The notes beneath the pieces are model-generated. The model was given only the letters and a program-made list of their open reading frames with translations. It ran no database searches and had not been told where the DNA came from. Below, piece by piece: positions 48,187 through 63,134 of a stretch of 64,000 bases of DNA; position 1 is the first letter of the stretch; each line of letters begins with the position of its first letter. A program made the position numbers and the translations under genes. Where the stretch lies: the NCBI RefSeq assembly GCF_026151205.1, contig NC_087079.1, forward strand, positions 2,637,730 through 2,701,729. The letters are read 5' to 3'. This DNA comes from Bolinopsis microptera. Lineage: Eukaryota > Ctenophora > Tentaculata > Lobata > Bolinopsidae.

Positions 48187-48762
48187 TTAGGAAAAATTAT
48201 ACACAATTCTGTGACCATGGCAGCATGGCACGACAATACTAACACTAGCAGAGGTCGGGACAGCAGCAAAGTTAGTCTGATGGAGACGAGGGCTGCTGTT
48301 AGCGTGGTTCTGGTTCCTGTTAATCACCAGTCTCCTAGTCTTGCCAGTCAGCACCAGGGACCTCGCCCTCAACCCTCCTCCTCCTCCTCCCTGGTTCAGG
48401 TTCTCTTGTGAGGGGAACGCTTCCTGTCTGCACAGGTTCTGTTTCTTCGCTGATTTCTTCCCCCGTTTACATTTCAGGTCCCGGAAAGATTTTTCAGTGG
48501 AACTGGCTGTGTCTGGTTTAGACAGATCTTCTAGACTTTTCCAAAGTTTCGCTTCTGTTTTCACATCAAGAAACTGCCTGATTTCTCCCACTGGGGTTTT
48601 ATCATCGTCTGCATCTGGTTGCCAAGATAACCTACGCTGGTTACCATGATGATACACATCCCCACCATCAAACTGATATCCATTTAACTCCAACATTTCT
48701 CTGGAACAGACACAAAATCCAAAACAGCACCAGGTAGAAACCACCAATAACCAGCGAGACAC
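48187..48762 (-). CDS. Small secreted basic protein (191 aa), unknown family
   Basis: Minus-strand single ORF. Residues 1-20 form a signal peptide (MSRWLLVVSTWCCFGFCVCS). The body is polar and basic, with dibasic sites (NQRRLSW, KCKRGKKSAKKQ, KTRRLV), a Gly6 run and scattered Cys. A TATATATAATATA stretch lies ~90 bp upstream (about 48849-48866), compatible with a promoter. Dibasic sites after a signal peptide suggest a prohormone or growth-factor-like precursor, including a G-K-K site that could be amidated. No known peptide is recognised, so this is inference. A spliced 3' exon is possible. Confidence 0.5.
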   Translation of the reverse strand: MSRWLLVVSTWCCFGFCVCSREMLELNGYQFDGGDVYHHGNQRRLSWQPDADDDKTPVGEIRQFLDVKTEAKLWKSLEDLSKPDTASSTEKSFRDLKCKRGKKSAKKQNLCRQEAFPSQENLNQGGGGGGLRARSLVLTGKTRRLVINRNQNHANSSPRLHQTNFAAVPTSASVSIVVPCCHGHRIVYNFS

Positions 48763-49851
48763 GGAGCAATAAATAACAGGTAAACTATAGCAGGTCCTTG
48801 AATCCTGGGGTTATTCGCCTGCTGCAGTGGAGCTCTAACAACCAATACACACTATATATAATATACTCTTGTCTCCCGGGGGATCATTTTTCAAAATAGT
48901 AGATTGAGTAGTAGTAGAGAGCTCCCGCTCACACGTGAACTTTATCCGCGTCTTGTCTTCAGAATTAGGTAGCTGTACGCTATAATCACAGATAATCATG
49001 TAATCTGATAATTATCAGCAGCACGTGAGGACCCCAGTAGAAAAAGAGGAAATAATGAGTGATTAGTGGGGTTTAAATGATCCAGTGCCGAAAATAGGGC
49101 AATGTGGGCGTAAGTCAGTATGTCAACAGGTGTTGTGGGGAAGATAACATTGCAGGTAATCGGACAGTACTTTGTCGAGAGGGAACCTCCATAATAACAA
49201 ATAAATCACACACCGCCCCCCCAAATATTCGTGGAATAACGGCTGCCAAATCTTAGTGGAATTACGACTGCCTGCTACAGAGCATGGTTCTGTTATTATA
49301 CGTCACGATACTTTTTGTTGAGATGAGAAGACCTCCCCCGATAACACAACTCTGATACTTAATACTATTGTCAAGGTTGGTAGCTATGACGGTGGAAGTT
49401 TCCATTGTAATGATTTAACAGATGACAGGGGGAGAGCCGCCGGTTAGTGTGTAGACGGTTATCCGGTGCTAACCGGCCCATTATCATTACCCACTAAATC
49501 CCGGACACTTAGGGGCCCTTAATCGGGGCCGCCCGTTCCTGATCTTTTCGTACCAAAATGTCCAGAATGATAGTCAGATATTAAAGTATTAATGATTATT
49601 GAAGATTATAGATTGAATATAGCATGGATATGTGGTATGACAGCAACCATTGGTGAGCTGCAGCTGACTGCCGTACCCCAGAGACCGGGGGAGTTGACAA
49701 AAGAGTGCCTTGACCACACAACGTGCAGGTAACCAGGGTAACAGCTGGTGAGGAATCCAGGGGTACCACAACACGTGATAACCACGTGACCTTGTGTTTA
49801 GAGGAATACAATAGAATGGCAGATCAACAGGGGTTACATGTGTAATACCTT
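48763..49851. other. Non-coding, several CACGTG boxes
   Basis: Upstream of the small secreted gene. Contains a TATA-rich stretch (48849-48866) and CACGTG near 49021, 49772 and 49785. No gene supported. Confidence 0.4.
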
Positions 49852-49942
49852 AAAACATGTGGGCGGCTGTTATCACGTGGGATCTTAAAACACGTGGGTG
49901 GCTGTTATCTTAAAACACGTGGGCGGCTGTTATCGTGGGATC
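49852..49942. repeat. Tandem CACGTGGG(C/T)GGCTGTTATC units
   Basis: Three to four ~30 bp units, each with an ACATGTGGG or CACGTGGG E-box followed by CGGCTGTTATC. It could be a cluster of bHLH sites or a simple minisatellite. Confidence 0.6.
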
Positions 49943-50133
49943 AAGTGTTAAATTGTGCAGACGGGTTCTGGTGTAATTTGAGTGTATGTTTTTGTGCATT
50001 TAAGATTTAATCATTTAGTGCATTTAGTGCATGGAAATTGTAGTGTACAGAGCTGTAGAAGTTTAGAGTATGATCTATGAAGACTTTCTGTTAACCCAGT
50101 GCACATGTTAAAGAATGATAAGAGGCCCACTAC

Positions 50134-50229
50134 CTGACTGACGGACCGAGTAAACCGAACTATAGTAGAACTTGTAAAGTTGGCTGCTGGCTCCTCCAGA
50201 TCATCTTGTAATGGCAGAGTCATGTACAT
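50134..50229 (-). CDS. Possible first coding exon, 32 codons
   Basis: A minus-strand ATG (50227-50229) opens 32 codons (MYMTLPLQDDLEEPAANF, then TSSTIVRFTRSVSQ), ending exactly at a CAG|GTAGTG donor in phase 0. Composition is protein-like. No family and no certain next exon: the frame after 'cctcaccag' at about 49750 is open in phase 0 for ~52 codons, but is weak. The downstream secreted-protein gene has its own signal peptide. Confidence 0.35.
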
Positions 50230-52106
<1,877 letters not shown>

Positions 52107-52686
52107 ACGGCTATATCTCTACGGCTATATCTCTACGGCTATATCTCTACGGCTATATCTCTACGGCTATATCTCTACGGCTATATCTCTACGGCTATAT
52201 CTCTACGGCTATATCTCTACGGCTATATCTCTACGGCTATATCTCTACGGCTATATCTCTACGGCTATATCTCTACGGCTATATCTCTACGGCTATATCT
52301 CTACGGCTATATCTCTACGGCTATATCTCTACGGCTATATCTCTACGGCTATATCTCTACGGCTATATCTCTACGGCTATATCTCTACGGCTATATCTCT
52401 ACGGCTATATCTCTACGGCTATATCTCTACGGCTATATCTCTACGGCTATATCTCTACGGCTATATCTCTACGGCTATATCTCTACGGCTATATCTCTAC
52501 GGCTATATCTCTACGGCTATATCTCTACGGCTATATCTCTACGGCTATATCTCTACGGCTATATCTCTACGGCTATATCTCTACGGCTATATCTCTACGG
52601 CTATATCTCTACGGCTATATCTCTACGGCTATATCTCTACGGCTATATCTCTACGGCTATATCTCTACGGCTATATCTCTACGGCT
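52107..52686. repeat. 14 bp satellite, ~41 units
   Basis: Essentially perfect tandem of ACGGCTATATCTCT over 580 bp. Because 14 is not a multiple of three, its translation repeats every 14 residues in all open frames. The two long overlapping ORFs here are products of the array. Confidence 0.98.
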
Positions 52687-53049
52687 AAATGTTCACAACC
52701 GGACCAAACACTGGCGAGCATTTCCCAGAGCAGAACAAGACAGCAGAAGAGAGCAAAACAACAAAACTCAGCTCCCACAGATGTGCAACAGCCATTTCCT
52801 CTACTCGGAGAGGGATGAGATGCACGACCTATATCATTCGCTCTGCACGCTGGTAATTAGTGATTACCACGCAGATTTCCAGGGTAATTAGAGATCTGCA
52901 AATCACTGGAACTCATGTGGCCATTCTGTGTAAGAGTTCTGGAGAATCAGTTAAAGATAGTCGCAAACAAAACGGTTATCGGAGACGTTTGGACTTTTGG
53001 AGGCTCTTTCTCTTTCTCTCTGCTAAGGTCGACGGTCGCTGGCCTCCTG
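52687..53049. other. Non-coding
   Basis: No gene supported between the two arrays. Confidence 0.5.
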
Positions 53050-53176
53050 CGGTAAGCGGTAAGCGGTAAGCGGTCAGTGGTAAGTGGTAAGTGGTAAGTG
53101 GTAAGTGGTAAGTGGTAAGTGGTAAGTGGTAAGTGGTAAGTGGTAAGTGGTAAGTGGTAAGTGGTATGCGGTAAGC
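53050..53176. repeat. 7 bp (GGTAAGT)n / (GGTAAGC)n array
   Basis: A few GGTAAGC units and then about a dozen perfect GGTAAGT units. Each unit equals the consensus 5' splice site (G|GTAAGT) on the + strand. Confidence 0.95.
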
Positions 53177-53759
53177 CTTCTCGCTATGCCCTCAGGTTTG
53201 GAGGCAGGTTCTCCAACGAATGGTTAGCAAGTAGACTCTTACAAGCTTTTACTGGTACTTTATCAATGCTTTATTATTAATGCTTTAAATTATTATTTTT
53301 GTCCATGGGTGCTTTGATATCCGCAAAATATTTGATTAATAATAATATCAAATTAGGAAATAAAACGCTCTCAGATGAATTGTGCTCAGTGCTACACAGG
53401 AAAGAAACTGGACCTCATTCACGATTATTCACCTTTATCATTAATAATCAATAATAATTAATAATTGTATAAATATTATTATTACAACGATATTATCAAT
53501 ATCATCTTCAGATCAGAATGTCTGAGGATATGACCCCAGGACCTAACAAAATATCGGAGTATCAGGTACTGGTACATGTATAAACGGTATCTTATCGGCG
53601 TTATAATTTAGACAACAGGTAAGATGAACACGGTGGGGCCCAAATGCTCATTTCTTCGGTATCCTCATGCAATTTCATGCTCATATCTCAATTAGATTGT
53701 CAGAATCGAGGCAATAAGCCAAAGTGATAAGTCTTCGCGATAGCACTGATCACATACAT

Positions 53760-53885
53760 AAAAGTAGAAATGTGTATAGCCATACGTCTGGGATGAGCTA
53801 GAGATTAGTATTCAAACAAAATAAAAGTAGAAATGTGTAGAGGTATGGGATAAGCAAGGGATTAGTATTCAAACAAAATAAATGA
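53760..53885. repeat. Two-copy ~65 bp tandem repeat
   Basis: 'ataaaagtagaaatgtgta ... gggattagtattcaaacaaa' occurs twice in a row, with small differences. Confidence 0.85.
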
Positions 53886-56800
53886 CTTGAGGCGCATGAG
53901 AGTTAGACTTAGCAATTGACGTTGTACTGCAGGTAAACAACTAAACAAGCAACAGTAACACACAAGAGCAGTGATGTAACACACTGTGCCAAGGAACCAT
54001 TACGCAGACAGAGCACGATCTAACTGGTTGCCTGGGGAGGTATGTTGGCAGACAGCTCCCGGCCACGTGCAAACAATCTTAATCTATGGTTGGTCACGTG
54101 ATGTATTGCGCGTTGCACGTGCAATGATTTCCAGAGATTACGATCACAGCAGGTATGAGGTATGTCTATGAAGCTGTCAATTTCGTACTAGTAACTTACT
54201 ATAAATAGTAGGTGCGATTATAAGTTACAGTACAGTTGCATTCATGGAGGGCCACAGTATAATATGTTGCAGTGAATTCAGAAACTAGTGTACCGATTCC
54301 GTCATAGATAAAACATAGATTCAGGATGTCAGAAGATCGCGCATCAAAAAAAAAGTATTCGACTAATTTAAGCTACCAGCTATGGTAGCAAAAACTCAAT
54401 AAAAATGGAACAATTTACAAGTTATGACACAATAAAATCCTTTATACTTTTGTAGGATACAGTTGAAACCTCTCTTATTCGTGTATTTTTACCTTCAACG
54501 GGTCACTTTGCACGACATTCTGAAACTTAATCAAATCCAAAAGAAACTCACACTCAAGCACTGTGACTCCTGTGAAACAGAGTTCCTCTGGTCAATGGGG
54601 AGAAAGTTTGGTGAACGAGGCGATCTGAACAACCGGTTCTGATCACTTGGTGGCGAGCACATTTCAGACGTGCAAGTGACTTCGTCAACCAAACAGTCAA
54701 GGAGCCATAAGAATTAATTCAGATCACAAGAATGATCATTTTGTGAACAGTAAACCAAAAGTTATGAAATTCACTTTCTTGGGAGGGTGACAAATTCTTA
54801 ACTGAAATTGAACACCAATAACGCCGTGTCTACTTGGTATTTTTTAAAAAGCCTACTCATTAATTCTCAGAGTACGTGGAGAAACATGGTGCAACATAAT
54901 AGATCTATTATCTTATTGAATAACTTAAACAATACACAGACAAGGAAAAAAGCTATTTTTTAGAAAAAGAGCATTTTTTTTGTCGCAATAAACGGGATCA
55001 CTAAATATTTTGCATCAGAATGATCACAAAAATGCGACGAATAAACAATGTTCCGGATATTAATACAACTTTACAATACAGAAGAACACGAAGTAACTTA
55101 CACAGAGACAGGAGCCCGGAATGTTGGGGGTATCGTCAGGTTTAGAGGATATGAGGGAGTTTACCCAGTCTCTGATCTGACACCACACCCTCTCACAGCA
55201 GCCTGCATCAAACATCAGACTGTTGCTGATTGGTTGGTATTGGTTCTTTGGTGTGATTGGTCAGGTGTGATGTTGATTCCTTGCTGTGATCGTTCTTTCT
55301 TTTCAGGAGATGATGATTTACTTTATTGCTGTGCTTGGAAAATTTTATTCAAAACGATGGATAAGATATTATAAAAATCAGTCAAATGTAACAGCGTATC
55401 AAAAGCAAAAACGCTGAAGAAACAAACCAACAAACACGCGAAAGAAAAACGGGGTAACAGTGTACGAATGACCATAAATTATTGATGAATATTTGGCAGT
55501 TTAAATCTGAATACAACTACAAGTGGGTATAAATTTTAACCGTTCATAATTTTTCTAAAACGAACCAAACAATTTTGCAGTTGTCCAAATTATCCCCACT
55601 AAGGTTACCACAGAAAGTCAAAACAAAGCTAAAGGACTAAAAAAGTTCACCATTAGTTCGTAGTTCTCTGTGAGGTTTGAATCTAAGATAAAAGTAATTA
55701 AAACAACGACCGTTGTGTGACAAGTGTTCAGCTGCAACCGTTTGTGCAGTACCTGCAAAACAGCTGTTCTACAAAGTCAAATACATTGACTCCGTTAAAA
55801 CATTCGAAACAGAATCGATTTTAGTGTTGCCGTATTATGATTTTAACAGCTGTATCAGCTTACCTACAAATCTTACGGGGGGCGAACAAAATCAACTGTA
55901 ATACGAAAACTAGTAAAGATATCGAGTAGAAATTGATAATTATAAAGGCTTTGATCATTAGAGTCGTGATATTAAGCCCTGGGATCAATATAGAGGATAT
56001 AACCGCCCGAGCGACACCACTGTTATAATCCATATAAGATTTCTTTGAGAGAAGATTTCGAATACCCGTTGAATAACAGATAATGATCACAGGAATCATT
56101 TTTAGAATACATATGCGTGCTAGAGACTGTAATTATTACAAAGAAATAGGACTGATTGAAATAGGACATCCCTCTGAAACCAAGACTTCTTACCTTTTTA
56201 AGACGCTCCCATTTCCAATCCAAACTTGATTCCAGACCATAAGGGAAACTATTCATGTACACATCAATGTATTCAACAGGAACTCAAACGGGCGCTGGAT
56301 TGTAAAATGCAGAAATACTGGAACACTTCCACCACCAATGACTAATTAAGACAGCTGCTGTATTCTGTAAGACAAATTGAAAAACCACGATCACTTGATC
56401 TACCTCTCACTAACCAGCCTCTAGTAATCTAATAGCTCCAGTGACCTGGAAATGAACTAGTCTAATTGATAAAATCACCTTGAAGTTCACCAAAATTGAT
56501 TCCGATATGCTCTAATAGTTGCCGACGAGGTGGCATTTTTATCGTCCACTTAATTTCTCGGCACATCTTAAAGTTACAGCTAGTTCCACGTACCTGTCGT
56601 ACCCACAGATTTAAAGCTAGAAATACTTGTTCCAAACGAAATGCTAACAACACTAAATCAGTAAATAAGATCTAAACTCAGGTAAGTAAGTCTGGAGTAC
56701 TTATGGAATGTGGGTAGTACTACTTATGGAATGTGGTGAGGTTTCAGTGGGACCACCTGACACAAACCGTATAATTATAGTCTCTATTAATGTGAGGGTA

Positions 56801-58938
56801 TGATCAGCTACAACATGTGGTTCCAAAATACAATCTGAGGTTACCTAGTATATACTTGTTTATAGGCGTGTACCTAAAATTGCGTTCTTATACGGGAATG
56901 GTTCCATAAAATTGAGCGTCGGAGATTAAGAGCATCAATTATCACGTGAACAAATCTTGAAGTAATCAACGGAAAGTCCAGAGAGAAATTTGATCAGACG
57001 AAAAGAAATGAACGGTGTACTACCAGTGCAGCTGTATGGAGTAAACATAAACATTCCACAACACCTGCAGATCCTATTTCCTTAACACTAGTGTGCTGCC
57101 CGGCAAAATAAAAACAAGCAGCTGCCACAACATGACTGTTAGTAACAGCAATGCTAGCGGTGCAGAGTGCATTATTTGCTTTAGCTTGAAAGTAAACACA
57201 ATAACCGTGAGAATATACCTCCAAAGAACACACTAGCATATTATGAGCATTGCAAAGCTTTACAGGACACGTCTTGATATTTATAACTCTATAATGTTAT
57301 ATAATGTTAAAGATGTGGTTTGCTTGGGTGCCGGAAGTCAAGAAGCCAGATGTAGAGGCTGCTTGATTGTTGTATGGGGTGAATATGGTGCAAATTAATT
57401 GGCTTGGCTAATTAATCGACTTTGGCTGAGCAATGGAGATCGGGAGATGTAGCGTTATCGTATTGAAACGGGAAAAAATATCTTGATTGAATGAAAACAG
57501 TCTAAAGATTGCAAGTCTTTAAAAAGTACCAAATATACCAAAATATATAGTACGCCGTACCTAACCATTACCACCTATCTGGGAGGTATTATTGATTGAC
57601 CCAAATAAATGAAACTTTTGATTTCCATACTGTTACCACGAACTCAGTGTAAAACCCCCTTAAACAAAGCAACATCGGAATTGCAGTGCTGGCAAGCATG
57701 ACCGTGCCTCTTATATATTATTACATTAACGGAATAATTGGTACTATGTGCAGGTTTTCTATGTGTGTACATAACGTACCATAGCTTGGAAACTGAAAAT
57801 AATAAATGCTATTAAAAATTCTATGCACAAAAAAAACAAAAAACGTTATCAGCAGTAAATATTGCTTGACTGTCGACGACGACTGATAAATCTTCAAACC
57901 AAATTTTATTTTGTAACTTCATGACTGATTCCTTGCCAAATTGTGTAACAATACACATATAAAGCTGAATTATTTCTTGGATGGGAAACACCCAGTTTCC
58001 TGAAGTCATACACAAATTCATAAGCTAAGAATAACGACATAGAAACATCGCCTAAACGGAAACATTCATAACTAAACAAGTTAGACAGATTGAGTGCTAA
58101 CCTAATAATTCAACTTATGTTAGTTTAGATACAGATATAAAGATCTGGGAGGAGCCACATATTTTAGGCCACCCCGTATAATGTGGCCTAATAATAACAA
58201 TTAGCAACCCAACAAGTTAATAGTTACAAGTTAATAACAACCCAACTAGTCCCATTACCAAAACATTAACATGAGGATATGGACCAATTTAACATTCACC
58301 AGGAGGAGGAGGAAACTAGGCCCACCTAGCCGGGACCCTGCTATTGACGTTAAATTATCGCACAGCTGTGAAATGAGAATAGTAGCAACTGAATTAGCTC
58401 TGAAGGGAAAACGAGACAATGTATCGGAAGTACAGTCAAGGACCGCTTAACAACGCTAATTGTTCGTAACCATAGTAACTGGTTGGTAACCATAGCAACT
58501 GATTGTTTGCCACAAAACCCCGTCCAGTCGACTACTTCCGTGATTCTCATAAGAAAGAGAAAAAGAGAGCTTTACCAATGTAGTAATATTTATTGAAACC
58601 ACATTAATGTCAAATGTATCGACCAGTCTACAAGTACAACAGTTCCTCAAAACAAACTGATTCGCCAGTACCATCCCTGGGTTGCAGTTTAATATCAGAG
58701 CATTATACACCCCTAACTGCTGCCACTTTGACTTGTATTAGCAACAACTGAACGCGGTGCTCAAATCTCCAGTTTCTTATACGTTGTAAAATAAACTACT
58801 ACCACTTCCACAATCCAAATACTGATAACGATTATTGTAAAACAACAAATTCGTGGGCTAAAAGTAAACCTTTAGGCAATGTCTCCATGAGGCGGGTATC
58901 TCGGTTAACGTTCAGGACATCACAGAATTTCTAACCTG
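53886..58938. other. Long stretch without a supported gene
   Basis: AT-rich. Short ORFs on both strands (for example near 55048-55374 and 58456-58710) lack domains or convincing splice context. One minus-strand frame at 58580-58710 ends at a donor-like ACATTG|GTAAAG and could be an exon, but I cannot support it. No tRNA or rRNA signature seen. Confidence 0.45.
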
Positions 58939-58985
58939 GCACCACCACTCCCACTTAGAATACTGCAGAGTGGGAGTGGTGGTGC
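58939..58985. repeat. Perfect 17 bp hairpin, 13 nt loop
   Basis: GCACCACCACTCCCACT and its exact complement, separated by tagaatactgcag. The GC-rich perfect stem stands out from its surroundings. Confidence 0.9.
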
Positions 58986-59820
58986 GAGTTAGACAACCTA
59001 CTACACTCTCTAAACTCTAAAAACTAATCCTGAACCATGGTACCTAACTACAAGTTGTTATAATCTCTTACTCCCACAACTTCTACCACCGTGGACTCTC
59101 CTAGCTGCCTTAAAATGAGAAGTGTGGTACTACAACCTCTTAGTGAGGTGCCAACACTAAGTCCTTGCAGATAAATGCAGCTCCAGACAATTATACCAGC
59201 TTGCAGGAGATCTTACAAGCCGAACTAAAGTGGGAGTGGTATTGAACTAAATCTTCCAAATTAAGAAGTTACTGCAGATTCAACATGAGACTCCTTGCAG
59301 AAGATGCAGCAGCAAAGTAACAGTCAACTCGAGACAAGCACCCACACTTATAGTGGAGACATATAGAGATATAGACTGCTGTACTGGTTTACTTTAATAA
59401 CGATTATTAAAGTTTAGAGTGGTTGCAGCATTAGTGTAAGCGTCCACCACATTGAGTTAACGGGTTGAGAACGTTGTCTAATCGTTCTAACGAGAAATGT
59501 TGGTGATTAAAAACTGCACGTGTAGCTAGTGTCCAGTACTGATGAAGTTGTGCTCTAGTTTTTGTTGTTTTTGATCGTTATTCGAAGATATGAAAGAGCT
59601 ATGATAACAACATAAGATGAGTTTAAAAAAGAAGTTCTGAACACTAAGGAAAGGGAGACCGCAAAGAATTGTTTTTACTCGTAGCTACAATAATTATAAG
59701 ACGATACATAATATGTAGCACCCTTTGTTACACATTATGTAACACAGTATGTAATATTCACATATATACACGTGAACTATTACAATATAACATACTAATA
59801 CTATAATACTATAATACTAT
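58986..59820. other. Non-coding
   Basis: Contains partial echoes of the preceding hairpin arm (tgggagtggt at ~59231) and several cttgcag words. No gene. Confidence 0.5.
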
Positions 59821-60454
59821 AATCACCGAGTCTAGTAATTGTTTAAGAGAGTTCTCTGGCAGTTACGAAGCTCGAGAGACTGTGGGATACTGAAGGGAAA
59901 GGAAGCAGTTCTAACGAGCTCTTCTCAAACACAAGGATATATCTTGTGAACTTAGCTAGTATATATGAAACATTTGATATGGAGTTGTAGAGGGAGTTAT
60001 GTGCCTCGCCGGGCTAAAGTAGTGGATGACCTTGCTGTACGACAAGTTAAACAAGGATCTGAAACTACTAGGTTCCGTACAGACTCAACTCTGCACCCGT
60101 GTCAATATGTTCATTATATGCAAGCCTCTTGATTTATAATCACCGAGTCTAGTAATTGTTTAAGAGAGTTCTCTGGCAGTTACGAAACTCGAGAGACTGT
60201 GGGATACTGAAGGGAAAGGAAGCAGTTCTAACGAGCTCTTCTCAAACACAAGGATATATCTTGTGAACTTAGCTAGTATATATGAAACATTTGATATGGA
60301 GTTGTAGAGGGAGTTATGTGCCTCGCCGGGCTAAGGTAGTGGATGACCTTGCTGTACGGCAAGTTAAACAAGGATCTGAAACTACTAGGTTCCGTACAGA
60401 CTCAACTCTGAACCCGTGTCAATATGTTCATTATATGCAAGCCTCTTGATTTAT
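59821..60454. repeat. 317 bp tandem duplication
   Basis: Copies 59821-60137 and 60138-60454 start aatcaccgagtctagtaatt. They differ at about four positions (gaagctc/gaaactc, ctaaag/ctaagg, acgacaag/acggcaag, ctgcaccc/ctgaaccc). No open frame or RNA gene recognised in the unit. Confidence 0.95.
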
Positions 60455-62371
60455 ACTTTAAATATCGTTATATTAGTCGAAGCTATGAAAAGTCAACTAT
60501 AATACCATTCATAATACAACGAATATTCAAAATTGATTCAAAATTGATCGAGCAAATGAAGACACTGCAGAATTGCTCAACAATCAAACTTGAATAGAAG
60601 GGGGACCGAACGGCTATTTAAATTCATCATTTAGTCGTATTTATGATATATTTATAATATTCAAAATGAGTCGATCTACATACTTATGAATCACAGAATG
60701 TACATTGAATACATCAAGCGGCCTGTAAGGGTTTAGAGAGAAGGCTAACAATCACCCTCTTTGAAGGTAGCGCTAGTCATGAGCTTTTTACTTACGCGTC
60801 ACACTAAATTAGTCTTACCTGTTGACACAGATTAGTACAAAGGGAGACGATAAGGGGGTGAGTATAAGATGGTTTATATTTTTAAATTATGCTACATTTT
60901 GATGATGTTTATTTCGAAATCTATCATGGATCAATAGAAATAGTTGACATAATTGAAAATTAAGAAAATGTCGTATCTGACTCGGCTATCGGGAGTTAGG
61001 TACGAGACCCCAATATCACTATAATATTACGATTCGATATTATACGATTCTAAATCTATCTATCTATTTATAGTACCAACTATAAATAAAATTGTAGGGT
61101 TGACATCGAATGAAGGGGAGCTTATATTTATATATATCTAATATCTTGAATAATTCAAAGACACACATTTTAGGTATGCAAATACTACAGGTATACAAAT
61201 ATTACAGATATGAAAATATCGTAGGTATCTAACGAGGGACGATCTGAATAAAGATTAAAGCTTTACTCGGCGAATACCGGGAAATGTCTCACGAGGAGAG
61301 CCTGTTAGATTTATACCGCTGGAATGTGTCCGGTATAATCTGGTGGAAGGCAGGCATTGGGAGAATGTTGCAATTGTAGAGATAATCACATACTCGTACC
61401 ATTACAAACATGGAAAATATTTCAAGAAATGTACCGTGATAACACTCACGTGGCTGATTTTGATCATTCCTGTTTCTAGGCACGGGTATTCAAATAACAA
61501 CAACAACACTGTGTGTGAATTCCTAGTGGGCTTTTGAGGGAGAGATATAAAGCCCTTGAAAACTAACGAAAAATATTATAATCACATCTTAACCAAATGT
61601 AGTCTCTTCTGAACAGAATTGACGGATTTCAATTTTCGTTTATATTATGTTTATTTTTTTGCCTGAGCAGCTGACCTCTGACTTATATTAGTTTCATTGG
61701 ATGAACAATATTATTAATATTATAACAAATATCGTAAATTTGACTAGGTTAGCGTCTAAAACAATATCTCACGACTCACTGTAGTTTCAAGCTCAGTTTT
61801 ACGTCACAATTCCTGTCGAGCGGAAGATACGGCAGTTATATTTGCTGAATAATAAAAACTACAAAAATATGGTTGGATTGTAAAATTCATTGTCCATTAG
61901 CTCACAAAAACCATGCGAAACAATGAAAATTTTAAAAAATTTACTGAAAGATAAGATCCCATAAGCTATAATACAGGAAAAGTGAAATAATCACTATCAG
62001 AAGGGTTCCAAAGAACTTCAAGGTCCCCTAATGACTCTTTAGAAGACTTTACTTCCCAGACTTACGTACAATACACTGCACACTGCAGAACATATAATTG
62101 AAGGTCCACAACAATCAGAAAGGACCCTGCAGTTCATACAGTAGCGTGGAACACACCGGAGTTCGTTATATAGAGCAATTATGCTAATAATCAATTATGT
62201 GAATAATTAATTATCTTAACAGAGGCTATAATTACAAGGGTAATAACTACAGTAAGTATACAGCGGGAACTAATCACCAGTGCGAGAGCAGCATGTGGGG
62301 AGATTGAGAATCTGTGTACACTCCAGTGCAGGAGTAACAAATAAGGGTCCCCACAGATCGAGGTGCATGTA
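60455..62371. other. Non-coding
   Basis: AT-rich, no gene or organised repeat supported. Confidence 0.5.
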
Positions 62372-62520
62372 CTGATGTTCGACACGTAGTGACGTGTCAA
62401 ACTAGGGTACGCTACTTGGACTCTAGTTCGACACGTACACTAGTTCGACATGTACCGAAGTTCGACAAGGGTGATCTCTGGCGAACTTGAGTTGTCGAAC
62501 TAGAGTACGAGTCGAGCTAG
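62372..62520. repeat. GTCGAAC-word cluster, second locus
   Basis: GTTCGACACGTA, GTCGAACTAGAGTACG and related words in both orientations, as at 8036-8245. It directly precedes the hAT MITE end. Confidence 0.7.
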
Positions 62521-62539
62521 AGCACATGATTTTTTTTCA

Positions 62540-62624
62540 GGACCTAAGAGATTTTTGAAGGGACGCCAAAAACTTTCAGTGGGGGGGGGGGGGGGGGGGG
62601 GGCAGATGGTAACGTTACGCCACT
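62540..62624. mobile_element. hAT-type MITE, truncated right end with G-run
   Basis: Ends AACGTTACGCCACT and holds a 22 G run at 62581-62602 in the same position as the G tract of other copies. The left part is missing. Confidence 0.7.
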
Positions 62625-63134
62625 AGTAGTGGTACTGGTAGACTCTCATAACAACATTTAGAGACTTAGCCACTATTAGTGACGTCGAAATAATATTATT
62701 CAAGCTTATATTTATTAATCAAGATTAAAAGGCTAAAGTTAATGTTTAAATGGCCCGGCAGTGCGTTTTAGCTGGTTCTCATGGGAAATGGAGTAGTTTA
62801 GCAGAATCTAAACGGACTGACAGCAGCTGTGCACGCTACGCAGACACGCAGCTATTAACCGTGCAGCTTCTCGCTTTAAAATAGAATTCTGCAGATCCTG
62901 TAGGTACAACTACTCCAAAATAAACTGTTATGTGCAGCTTAAACCTGTTAATAAAGAGTCGAGAGGATTTGAAGAGTTGCATGGGATAGCAATTATTCAA
63001 TAAATAAAATTCCTTTTTAATATCAAGACTCGGTATTTACGAACGACTAAATAATCAAGATTTGTCAGAATCTATGAAGCAAAATGAGGATTTTCAAACT
63101 CTACAAAAATTTATAATTTATTATAATAACTCAC
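62625..63134. other. Non-coding
   Basis: No gene; likely intron 3' of the exon at 63135-63643 on the minus strand. Confidence 0.4.

Noticed and set aside
55048..55374. 108-codon + strand ORF
   Set aside because: No signal, domain or splice support, and composition looks like chance readthrough.
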